From: PALSA-505 sp036501145
GTDB lineage: Bacteria > Actinomycetota > Actinomycetes > Streptosporangiales > Streptosporangiaceae
DNA length: 64,000 bases
Reading direction: 5' to 3'
Assembly: GCA_036501145.1 (NCBI GenBank)
Contig: DASYAV010000003.1
Location: 24,705 to 88,704 of the forward strand
The position numbers were made by a program, and so were the translations under genes. Position 1 is the first letter of the stretch. Each line of letters begins with the position of its first letter. Below the pieces are notes generated by a model. It had not been told where the DNA came from, ran no database searches, and saw only the letters and a program-made list of their open reading frames with translations. Positions 44,179 through 51,807 of the stretch are shown here, piece after piece.

Positions 44179-45162
44179 ATGTGGGAAACGGTCGGGATTC
44201 CGGAGAGTGAGGCGCGGGTCTACGAGGCGCTGATCCCGCAGGCGCACGCCACCGTGGACACCCTCTCCGGCCGGGTCAACTTCACCACCACGAAGACCTC
44301 GCGGGCGCTCACCCAGCTCATCGGCCGCGGGCTGGTGACCAAGACGTCCGGCCGTCCGGCCAGGTATTTCGCGGTCGAGCCGTCACTGGCGGGCTCGGTG
44401 CTGATCGCCAAGCGCGAGCATGAGCTCAAGCAGCTGCAGCAGCACCTGAACAAGCTGGACGAGGCGTTCCGGACCGAGGCGACGGCGGGCCGCCCGGCCG
44501 GCCACGTCGAGGTGATCGAGGGCGCACCGAAGATCTGGCGCACGTTCGTCCGGGTGCAGCGCGCGGCCCAGCGTGAGGTCCGCGGGTTCGACAAGCCGCC
44601 GTACTTCGTGCCGCAGGGCGAACACGGCGACGAGGGGCCGAACCTGGAGGAGCGGCGCCACCTGGCCGCGAACGCGGTGAGCTACCGGGTCGTCTACGAC
44701 CAGGAGTCGGTGGCGATCCCCGGCCGGCTGGAGAACATCTGGGAGGGCATCCACCGCGGCGAGCGGGCCAGGGTGGCCGGGTCGCTGACGGCGAAGATGG
44801 TGGTGTGCGACGACACGATGGCGATCGTCTGCTCGCCGGCCGACTACCAGAACGCGATCGCCTACCTCATCCACCCGTCGTCGCTGCTGGAGATGGCCAC
44901 CGGGCTGTTCGAGGCGGTGTGGGCGCGGGCGGTGCCGCTGAACCGGTCGGAGTCGAAGGGCGGCGGCCCGGTGCCGATGGATCCGCGCGACCAGCAGCTG
45001 CTCAGCCTGCTGGCCAGCGGCGCCACCGACGCGGTCATCGCGCGCACGTTCGGCTGGAGCATGCGCACCGTGCAGCGGCACATCCACGACCTGATGCAGC
45101 AGGTGGGCGCGCGCACCCGGTTCCAGGTCGGGATGGAGGCCGTGCACCGCGGCTGGCTGTGA
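44179..45162 (+). CDS. TrmB-like regulator with C-terminal LuxR-type helix-turn-helix
   Basis: A 327-residue transcription factor with two DNA-binding ends. The N-terminal winged helix is TrmB-like (WETVGIPESEARVYEALIPQ, then VNFTTTKTSRALTQLIGRGLV). A helical and phospholipase-D-like middle carries the sensor part. The C-terminal HTH (about 268-327) has LLSLLASGATDAVIARTFGWSMRTVQRHIHDLMQQ, the LuxR/GerE pattern. It faces the sedolisin gene across three palindromes and most likely controls it. ATG 44179; upstream ribosome site weak (CCAGGACGGG). Confidence 0.88.
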   Translation: MWETVGIPESEARVYEALIPQAHATVDTLSGRVNFTTTKTSRALTQLIGRGLVTKTSGRPARYFAVEPSLAGSVLIAKREHELKQLQQHLNKLDEAFRTEATAGRPAGHVEVIEGAPKIWRTFVRVQRAAQREVRGFDKPPYFVPQGEHGDEGPNLEERRHLAANAVSYRVVYDQESVAIPGRLENIWEGIHRGERARVAGSLTAKMVVCDDTMAIVCSPADYQNAIAYLIHPSSLLEMATGLFEAVWARAVPLNRSESKGGGPVPMDPRDQQLLSLLASGATDAVIARTFGWSMRTVQRHIHDLMQQVGARTRFQVGMEAVHRGWL

Positions 45163-45173
45163 CCGGCCCGGGC

Positions 45174-46559
45174 TCAGCCCAGCACCGCGGCCACGGTGGC
45201 CGCCAGCTCCCCCGGCGGGTCGTCAATCAGCAGGTGCCGGCCGTCGGCCACCACGTCCCGGCCGCCGGACACCACGTGCCTGACGTCGGCCGCGGTGGCC
45301 GCGAACAGCACGCTCTCCAGCGCGGCCGGCTCCGCTGTCCCGGCCAGCCGCACCGAATCGAGCCCGACGGTGACCAGGTCGGCCAGCGCGCCGGGCACGA
45401 TGTGGCCGGCGTCGGGCCAGCCCAGGCAGGCATGCCCGGCCGAGGTGGCCGCGGTGGCCAGGCCGGCGGCGGTGAAGCTGCCACGCCGCCCGGAGGCCAG
45501 CCGCTGGGTCAGCTCGATCCCCCGCGCCTCGGCGAACAGGTCGATCACCGCGTGGCTGTCGCTGCCCACCGACAGCGGGCTGCCCGCGGCGGAAAGCTGC
45601 CACGCCGGGCCGATCCCGTCGGCCAGGTCGGCCTCGGTGGTGGGGCAGAAACACGCGCAGGTGCCGCTCTCGCCGAGCTGCGCCACGTCGAACTCCGACA
45701 GGTGGGTGGCGTGCACCATGGTGGCGCGCGGGCCCAGCGCGCCGGCCGAGGCGAGCAGTTCGGTAGGACTGATGCCGTAGGCCGCCCGGCACGCGGCGTT
45801 CTCGGCCGGCTGCTCGGACAGGTGCGCGTGCAGCGGCGCGCCGTACCGCTGCGCCCAGCCGGTCACCGCGTGCATCTGGTCCTGCGGCACCGCGCGCACC
45901 GAGTGGATCGCCGCCCCGGCCCGTGCGTGCGGGGCGAGCATGCCGTGCTCATCCGCGCCGAGCGCATCGGCCCGCTCCGCCCAGGAGTCGGCGGAGCCGT
46001 CGCCGAACCGCAGCTGCGGCCCGTCCAGCGGCTGGAACCCGCCGCGGCGGGACAGCCCGCCGGCCAGGTAGCAGGTGTCGAGCAGGGTGATCCGGATGCC
46101 GGCCTGGGCCGCGGCCGCCAGCAGCGCCCGGCCCATCTCGTTCGGGTCGGCGTACCGATCGCCGCCCGGCGCGTGGTGCAGGTAGTGGAACTCCCCCACG
46201 CAGGTCATCCCGGCCAGCGCCATCTCGGCGTAGACGGCGCGGGCCAGCGCCAGGTAGCTGTCCGGCGTCAGCCGCGCCGCGACCTGGTACATCCGCTCCC
46301 GCCAGGTCCAGAACGTGCCCTGCCCGGCCTGGGTCACCCCGCGCAGCGCCCGGTGGAACGCGTGTGAATGAGCGTTCGCGAGTCCGGGCAGCGTAAGACC
46401 TTTCAAATGAACGGTGACCACGCCGGAGCCGGCGCTCGGCGTGCCGGCCTGCACGCGGCTGAACCGGTCGCCGGCCGCTTCGATCAGCACGTCACGGCGG
46501 ACACCCTGGCCGGGCAGCCAGGCCAGCTCTGCGTGCCAGCGGCGGACCGGGTCGGTCAC
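45174..46559 (-). CDS. hutF: Formimidoylglutamate deiminase
   Basis: Amidohydrolase-superfamily enzyme of 461 residues. It converts N-formimino-L-glutamate to N-formyl-L-glutamate and ammonia. Metal ligands: GLANAHSHAFHRAL (His64, His66), a later His in VGEFHYLHHAPGGDRYADPNEM, and LHAHLSEQPAEN and GSDSHAVIDL. GTG 46559 follows GGAG. HutF defines the five-step route to glutamate (with a formylglutamate hydrolase) rather than the HutG formiminoglutamase route. Confidence 0.95.
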   Translation of the reverse strand: MTDPVRRWHAELAWLPGQGVRRDVLIEAAGDRFSRVQAGTPSAGSGVVTVHLKGLTLPGLANAHSHAFHRALRGVTQAGQGTFWTWRERMYQVAARLTPDSYLALARAVYAEMALAGMTCVGEFHYLHHAPGGDRYADPNEMGRALLAAAAQAGIRITLLDTCYLAGGLSRRGGFQPLDGPQLRFGDGSADSWAERADALGADEHGMLAPHARAGAAIHSVRAVPQDQMHAVTGWAQRYGAPLHAHLSEQPAENAACRAAYGISPTELLASAGALGPRATMVHATHLSEFDVAQLGESGTCACFCPTTEADLADGIGPAWQLSAAGSPLSVGSDSHAVIDLFAEARGIELTQRLASGRRGSFTAAGLATAATSAGHACLGWPDAGHIVPGALADLVTVGLDSVRLAGTAEPAALESVLFAATAADVRHVVSGGRDVVADGRHLLIDDPPGELAATVAAVLG

Positions 46560-46591
46560 CGGGCCGCGCTCCGGCCGCCCTCCGGGCCGCT

Positions 46592-46645
46592 CACCGTGTC
46601 ACTCACTGTGTCATTCACTGGGTCGCTCACCGTGTCACTCACTGG
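46592..46645. repeat. 12-base tandem repeat between hutF and the M20 gene
   Basis: Four and a half copies of a 12-base unit related to CACCGTGTCACT run from 46592 to about 46645. The 20-base segment GCTCACCGTGTCACTCACTG is repeated exactly at 46589 and 46625. The array crosses the stop codon of the M20 hydrolase gene, so the stop lies within the last repeat copy. Confidence 0.75.
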
Positions 46646-47862
46646 CAGGCCAGGTCCTCGAGCACGGCGGCGAGCGCGGTGACACCGAGTTCGCAGTCCG
46701 CGCGGTCGGCGTGCTCGGCCGGGGCGTGCGAGACGCCGGTCGGGTTGCGCACGAACAGCATCGCGGTGGGGATCCGGCCGGCCAGGATGCCGGCGTCGTG
46801 CCCGGCGCCGGTGGGCAGCAGCGGTGCGTCGATGCCGGCCCTGGTCAGCGTGGCCGTGACCCGGTCGCGCAGCGCGGCGTCGAAGACGGTGGCCGGGGCG
46901 GCGGACTCGGCGGTCACGGCCAGGTCGACCTCGTGCTGGGTGGCGGCGTCGGCCGCGACGGTGCGGATCGCGTCGACCGTGCCGGTCAGCAGGCTGGTGT
47001 CCGGCGCCCTGGCGTCCAGCCAGGCGTGCACCGAGGCGGGCACGGCGTTGACGCCGCCGGGCTCGGCCACGATCTTGCCGAACGTGGCCAGCGTGCCCAG
47101 CCCGCCGGCGATCTCCCGCGCGGCCAGCACGGTGGCCGCGTACGGCAGCATCGGGTCCCGCCGGTCGGCCAGCCGGGCGGTGCCGGCGTGGTCGGCCCGG
47201 CCGGTGAAGGCGAACCGCCAGCGGCCGTGCGGCCAGATGCGGTCGGCCACGCCGACCGGGGCGTCCAGCGGGGCGGCCAGCGCGCGGCCCTGCTCGACGT
47301 GCAGTTCGACGTACCCGCCGATCCCGGACAGCAGCCTGCCGTCCGGTCCCATCCGGGCCGGGTCCGCGCCGGCCGCGGCCATCGCGCCGGCCCAGCTGAC
47401 GCCGCCGGCGTCGCGCAGCTCCCGGGCCACCTCCGGGGCGACAGCGCCGGTGAGCAGCTTGCTGCCCAGGCAGGCCACGCCGAACCTGGCCCCCTCCTCC
47501 TCGCAGAACGCGGCCACGCCGAGCGGCCGGACCGGGGTACGGCCCGCCGCGCGGAGCAGGTCGATCGCGGCGAAGCCGGACACCACGCCGAGCGGGCCGT
47601 CGAACGCGCCGCCGTCGGGCACCGAGTCGAGGTGGCTGCCGGTGACGATGGCCCCGGCGCCGGGCTCGGGCGCACCGCCCCACCAGGCCCACAGGTTGCC
47701 GTTGCCGTCCGGCGCGAGGGCCAGATCCCGGTCCCGGGCGGCGGCGGCGAACCAGGCGCGGCACTGCCGGTCCGCCTCGGTCCAGGAGTAACGGCGGTAA
47801 CCGCCGGTCCGCTCGTCCCGGCCCAGCGGCAGCAGCGACTCCCACAGCCCGGCGAAGCTCAT
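46639..47862 (-). CDS. M20 family amidohydrolase (allantoate/N-carbamoyl type), probable formylglutamate hydrolase
   Basis: Two-metal amidohydrolase of 407 residues, of the allantoate amidohydrolase / beta-ureidopropionase group. Metal ligands lie in TGSHLDSVPDGGAFDGPLG, CEEEGARFGVACLGS, ELHVEQGR and the late GAGHDAGIL. Annotation by homology would say allantoate amidohydrolase. Lying between hutU and hutF, it is more likely to hydrolyse N-formyl-L-glutamate, the product of HutF (context inference). ATG 47862 is 3 bases after the hutU stop. Confidence 0.88.
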   Translation of the reverse strand: MSFAGLWESLLPLGRDERTGGYRRYSWTEADRQCRAWFAAAARDRDLALAPDGNGNLWAWWGGAPEPGAGAIVTGSHLDSVPDGGAFDGPLGVVSGFAAIDLLRAAGRTPVRPLGVAAFCEEEGARFGVACLGSKLLTGAVAPEVARELRDAGGVSWAGAMAAAGADPARMGPDGRLLSGIGGYVELHVEQGRALAAPLDAPVGVADRIWPHGRWRFAFTGRADHAGTARLADRRDPMLPYAATVLAAREIAGGLGTLATFGKIVAEPGGVNAVPASVHAWLDARAPDTSLLTGTVDAIRTVAADAATQHEVDLAVTAESAAPATVFDAALRDRVTATLTRAGIDAPLLPTGAGHDAGILAGRIPTAMLFVRNPTGVSHAPAEHADRADCELGVTALAAVLEDLACQ

Positions 47863-47865
47863 CGG

Positions 47866-49533
47866 TCAGGCCATCGGGATCTGAACGCCGCGCTGGGTGG
47901 CCACCTCGGACGCCTTGCCGTAGCCGGCGTCGGCGTGCCGGAAGATGCCCATCCCCGGGTCGTTGGTCAGCACCCGCTCCAGCTTCTGCGCGGCCAGCTG
48001 CGTTCCGTCGGCCACGCACACCTGGCCGGCGTGGATGGACCGGCCGATGCCGACCCCGCCGCCGTGGTGCACGCTCACCCAGGACGCGCCGGAGGACACG
48101 TTGACCAGGGCGTTGAGGATCGGCCAGTCGGCGATGGCGTCCGAGCCGTCGGCCATCCCCTCGGTCTCCCGGTACGGGGAGGCCACCGAGCCGCAGTCCA
48201 GGTGGTCGCGGCCGAGCACGATCGGCGCGGCCACCTCACCGCGGGCGACCAGGTCGTTGAAGGCCAGCCCGGCCTTGTCCCGTTCGCCATAGCCGAGCCA
48301 GCAAATCCGGGCCGGCAGGCCCTGGAAGTGCACCTTCTGCTGGGCCATCGCGATCCAGCGGGCCAGCGGCTCGTTGTCAGGGAACAGCTTGAGTATGGCC
48401 GCGTCGGTGGCGGCGATGTCCTTCGGGTCGCCGGACAGCGCGGCCCACCGGAACGGCCCCTTGCCCTCGCAGAACAGCGGCCTGATGTAGGCGGGCACGA
48501 AGCCGGGGAAGTCGAAGGCGCGGGCGTACCCGGCCAGCTGGGCCTCGCCGCGGATCGAGTTGCCGTAGTCGAACACCTCGGCGCCGCGGTCGCCGAACCC
48601 GACCATCGCCTCGACGTGCGCGGCCATCGACTCGCGGGCACGCCGGGTGAACCCGTCCGGGTCCTCGGCGCGCAGTGCCGCCATGTCCTCGAACGCGACG
48701 CCGCGGGGCAGATAGCTGAGTGGGTCGTGCGCCGAGGTCTGGTCGGTGACGATGTCGATCGGCGCGCTCATCTCCAGCAGCGCGGGCAGCACCTCGGCGG
48801 CGTTGCCGAGCAGCCCGATCGACAGTGCCCGGCCGGCGTCGCGGGCGGCCACCGCGCGGCGCACCGCGTCGTCGATGTCGTCGGCGGCCTCGTCCAGGTA
48901 GCCGTGCTCGATCCGTCGGGCGATCCGGGACGGGTCGCAGTCCACGCAGATGACCACGCCGCCGTTCATCGTCACCGCGAGCGGCTGGGCGCCGCCCATG
49001 CCGCCCAGCCCGGCGGTGAGCGTGATCGTGCCGGCCAGCGTGCCGCCGAACCGTTTCGCCGCCACCGCGGCGAACGTCTCGTAGGTGCCCTGCAGGATGC
49101 CCTGGGTGCCGATGTAGATCCACGACCCGGCCGTCATCTGGCCGTACATGGTCAGGCCCAGGCCCTCCAGCCGGCGGAATTCCTCCCAGGTGGCCCACTG
49201 CGGCACCAGCAGCGAGTTGGCGATCAGCACCCGGGGCGCCCACTCGTGGGTGCGCACCACGCCGACCGGCTTGCCCGACTGGACAAGCAGGGTCTCGTCG
49301 CCGGCCAGCCGCTGCAGGCTGGCCACGATGGCGTCGTAGGCGTCCCAGCTGCGCGCCGCGCGGCCGGATCCGCCGTAGACAATCAGCTGCTCGGGATGCT
49401 CGGCCACCTCGGGGTCGAGGTTGTTCATCAGCATCCGCATGGCCGCTTCCTGCGGCCAGCCCTGGCAGGTCAGCTGTGACCCGCGAGGAGCATGTATCAC
49501 CCGGGACAGAGTGGGCTCCTTAGCGCTCGGCAA
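47866..49533 (-). CDS. hutU: Urocanate hydratase
   Basis: Urocanase of 555 residues, the normal length. It adds water to urocanate to make imidazolonepropionate, using a tightly bound NAD+. Conserved blocks: EHPEQLIVYGGSGRAARSWDAYD, then TAGLGGMGGAQPLAVTMNGG (NAD-binding), then RICWLGYGERDKAG near the catalytic Cys, and SGASWVSVHHGGGVGIG. The TTG at 49533 has GGGAG upstream. GTG 49500 would give an N-terminus closer to relatives but its Shine-Dalgarno spacing is too long. First gene of a hutU-M20-hutF operon. Confidence 0.95.
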   Translation of the reverse strand: MPSAKEPTLSRVIHAPRGSQLTCQGWPQEAAMRMLMNNLDPEVAEHPEQLIVYGGSGRAARSWDAYDAIVASLQRLAGDETLLVQSGKPVGVVRTHEWAPRVLIANSLLVPQWATWEEFRRLEGLGLTMYGQMTAGSWIYIGTQGILQGTYETFAAVAAKRFGGTLAGTITLTAGLGGMGGAQPLAVTMNGGVVICVDCDPSRIARRIEHGYLDEAADDIDDAVRRAVAARDAGRALSIGLLGNAAEVLPALLEMSAPIDIVTDQTSAHDPLSYLPRGVAFEDMAALRAEDPDGFTRRARESMAAHVEAMVGFGDRGAEVFDYGNSIRGEAQLAGYARAFDFPGFVPAYIRPLFCEGKGPFRWAALSGDPKDIAATDAAILKLFPDNEPLARWIAMAQQKVHFQGLPARICWLGYGERDKAGLAFNDLVARGEVAAPIVLGRDHLDCGSVASPYRETEGMADGSDAIADWPILNALVNVSSGASWVSVHHGGGVGIGRSIHAGQVCVADGTQLAAQKLERVLTNDPGMGIFRHADAGYGKASEVATQRGVQIPMA

Positions 49534-49620
49534 TAGGCTCCCAGCGATCTTAAGTCCTCAGGCGGGACTCACGGCCGCCGGCATCCCGGGCTCGTGCTTA
49601 CCCGGGATGCCGGCGGTGCG

Positions 49621-50583
49621 TCAGTTATTCAGGCTCTGGATCTCCGCGACGGTGACGCCCTTGGTGCTGATCGCCTGGATGTCCCGGAAGGTACGGCCGC
49701 CCCCGGTCGGCTTCCAGTCCAGGGTTCCGGTGATGGAATTCGCGCCGGGTGCCGAGAAGACCACCCCGCAGTCGGGCGTCGTGCCGGGGCCCGCGTTCTT
49801 CGGCGGGTCGGTCGCGGTGGACCCGGTAGCCGTGCAGCCGGTGTCGTAGACGAGACCGCCCCCGTTGTCGGTGAGCTGCAGCTTGCTGGGTCTGGCGGTA
49901 ACCGTCGCGGACTCGTTGCCCAGCGTGGCTTTGACGAATGCGTGCCCGTTGAAGGGGGGGTGGTCCCAGACGTAGGTCGGCAGGTTCACGATGCTGCGGT
50001 TCGCCGGGCTGAACGTCAGCGTCGCCGGCCCGATGGTCATGTGGTTGTACGCGTAGTCGGCCAGGTCGACCTGGGGCACCTGCGGCAGCGGCGGTGGCGC
50101 ACCGTTCCTCACCCACTGAATGAACGGATGAATGCTGCAGCCTCCGGACACCTGCAGGTTGATGACCAGGCCCCACCATTCCCCGTTGGTGTCGTTCTGG
50201 TGCGCCTTGATCGCCCCCGCACCGCCAGGGAAGTCGCCCCACGGGTCCGTCCCGTTGGGCCCGACCCGCTGGTTCTTGCTCTGCTGCCACATCTGGTACA
50301 TCTCCGGCCCGCTGAACTCCGGCTGCAGGTAGCAGGGTGGCGGTGGCATCGCGACGGGAGATCCGCCGCCGCCCGAGGGGGAGACACTGTTGCCGGAGAG
50401 CGTGATGTGACTCCACACCTCGGCGTAACAGGTCGCCCCCGAGCAGCCGGAGATGGTGCCGCCGCCAGGCCCGGACGGCATGGACGGGCCGCCTGCGGCA
50501 AGGGCCGGGGCGGCCGCCAGCACGCTGGCGAGCAGGCCGGCGCAGACCGCGGCGGGAAGAACGAACATGCGGGGAATTCTCAT
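49621..50583 (-). CDS. Secreted protein of unknown function
   Basis: A 320-residue exported protein. Signal peptide with hydrophobic core about residues 8-30 ending ALA. The mature chain is rich in Gly, Pro, Trp and aromatic residues, with several cysteines (SGCSGATCYAEV, GGCSIHPFIQW, GCTATG). No enzyme motif is recognised. ATG 50583 overlaps the stop of the upstream lipoprotein by 4 bases (ATGA), so the two are translationally coupled and probably act together outside the cell. Confidence 0.72.
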   Translation of the reverse strand: MRIPRMFVLPAAVCAGLLASVLAAAPALAAGGPSMPSGPGGGTISGCSGATCYAEVWSHITLSGNSVSPSGGGGSPVAMPPPPCYLQPEFSGPEMYQMWQQSKNQRVGPNGTDPWGDFPGGAGAIKAHQNDTNGEWWGLVINLQVSGGCSIHPFIQWVRNGAPPPLPQVPQVDLADYAYNHMTIGPATLTFSPANRSIVNLPTYVWDHPPFNGHAFVKATLGNESATVTARPSKLQLTDNGGGLVYDTGCTATGSTATDPPKNAGPGTTPDCGVVFSAPGANSITGTLDWKPTGGGRTFRDIQAISTKGVTVAEIQSLNN

Positions 50584-51215
50584 GGCTTGCACTCCCGGGC
50601 TTTGCCGGTGGGATAGGGGGTGGTCAGGGTGCCTATCAGCTCCCAGGTGCGGTGCTTGCCGGGGGCGAACAAGTCGCTCTCGTAGTAGTACTTCTCACCG
50701 GGAGTGGAACCGTTGCCGAGCAGCCGCCCGGTCTTGATGCTGGTGAACTGCAGCCCAGCTTCATCGTTGCAGTAGTTCACATACATATCGCCGGGGAAGT
50801 CACGCGGCGACGTGACCGTGGTGTCGAAGTGCTTGTCCACCCCGGCGAAACCGTGCGACGCACTCACCAGCGTGGAGATCTTGTCCCGCACGCTGGTAAG
50901 GACGCCCTGGTCGGCGATGTAGGAGCGGTAGTCCTTGTTCTTCCCGCGGGTGTAGATGGCGTCGTAGTACGCGAGGAGGAAGGCGCGGTCGGTGCTGACC
51001 AGCGCGGCCTGCGTCGGGTCGGAGGGCAGCGCGTCGAACTCGAACTTGACCTTGCCGGGGAACGGGACCGGCCCGGACGGTTTGGCCGAAGGCTGCGCGC
51101 TGGCCGAGGCCACCGCCCCGGTGGGGTGGAACGTGCCCGCCTGCTGCGAGCCGCACGCGGCGGCTAGCAGCAGGAGGGGCGCGCCGAGCGCGACACCCGG
51201 ACGGACCGGACGCAT
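50580..51215 (-). CDS. Lipoprotein of unknown function
   Basis: A 211-residue lipoprotein. ATG 51215 gives a short signal ending in the lipobox LLAAACGSQQ. A Ser/Ala/Pro linker (SASAQPSAKPSGPVPF) leads to a small domain with DRAFLLAYYDAIYTRGKNKDYRSYIAD and ESDLFAPGKHRTWELIGTLTTPYP. This resembles generic small extracytoplasmic domains in actinobacterial lipoproteins; no named family. Coupled to the secreted protein downstream. Confidence 0.75.
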   Translation of the reverse strand: MRPVRPGVALGAPLLLLAAACGSQQAGTFHPTGAVASASAQPSAKPSGPVPFPGKVKFEFDALPSDPTQAALVSTDRAFLLAYYDAIYTRGKNKDYRSYIADQGVLTSVRDKISTLVSASHGFAGVDKHFDTTVTSPRDFPGDMYVNYCNDEAGLQFTSIKTGRLLGNGSTPGEKYYYESDLFAPGKHRTWELIGTLTTPYPTGKARECKP

Positions 51216-51346
51216 GGTACCCCCGTGACGTGGTGGACCGGAGCCGCGACCAAAGTTAACGAACCCGGTCAAGCTCCGCAACGCCATTGAGTCTACCGGG
51301 ACGGATGTTAACCGTCTTGATACCTGGCGCCGCCCGGGACGCGGCG

Positions 51347-51590
51347 CTACCCGAGATGCACGGCCTTGAGGAAGCCGGCCGCCACCTGGGAGTAGCTGGC
51401 GTGCTGGACGTCGAGTGCCGTGTCCATCTGCAGCAGCGCGTTGGTGGTCAGCGCCGCGGAGATGGCGTTCAGCGTGCTGGTGATCTGGGGGGTCATGGCC
51501 GGCTTGTAGACCAGCGGCAGGACGTTCTGCGCGGCGAAGTTTTTCTTGGGGTCGGCCAGTGCGACGAAGTGGTCGGTGACGATCGGGATA
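51347..51590 (-). pseudogene. C-terminal remnant of an osmoprotectant ABC substrate-binding protein
   Basis: About 80 residues match the end of a glycine betaine/osmoprotectant-binding protein (OpuAC/QAT type): VALADPKKNFAAQNVLPLVYKP, then ITSTLNAISAALTTNALLQMDT, ending SYSQVAAGFLKAVHLG. The N-terminal three-quarters are missing. An open frame up to 51745 encodes only random-looking Pro/Gly-rich sequence. No permease or ATPase genes of such a transporter are nearby. Confidence 0.7.
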
Positions 51591-51807
51591 GAGCGCGGCT
51601 GTCGCGGCGGATTGTTCCCTGGAGTTCCCCGATGCGGCCCACTGGCCTGGGCTGAGAGCGTGATGGCGTCGCCGGGGGGAGGTGTCCGCGGCTCGCCCGC
51701 GGCCAATCCGCCGTGCGCGGACGTGCCACTCATGATCGGCATCATGATCTTGGAGGATGCGCAGGGTGTGGAGGTTACCCGGTCCGCTATTTGCTAATTG
51801 TTATCCC

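Noticed and set aside
46414..49479. Plus-strand open frame of about 1000 codons opposite the hut operon
   Set aside because: Antisense shadow caused by high GC content; the minus-strand products are clear HutU and M20 enzymes.
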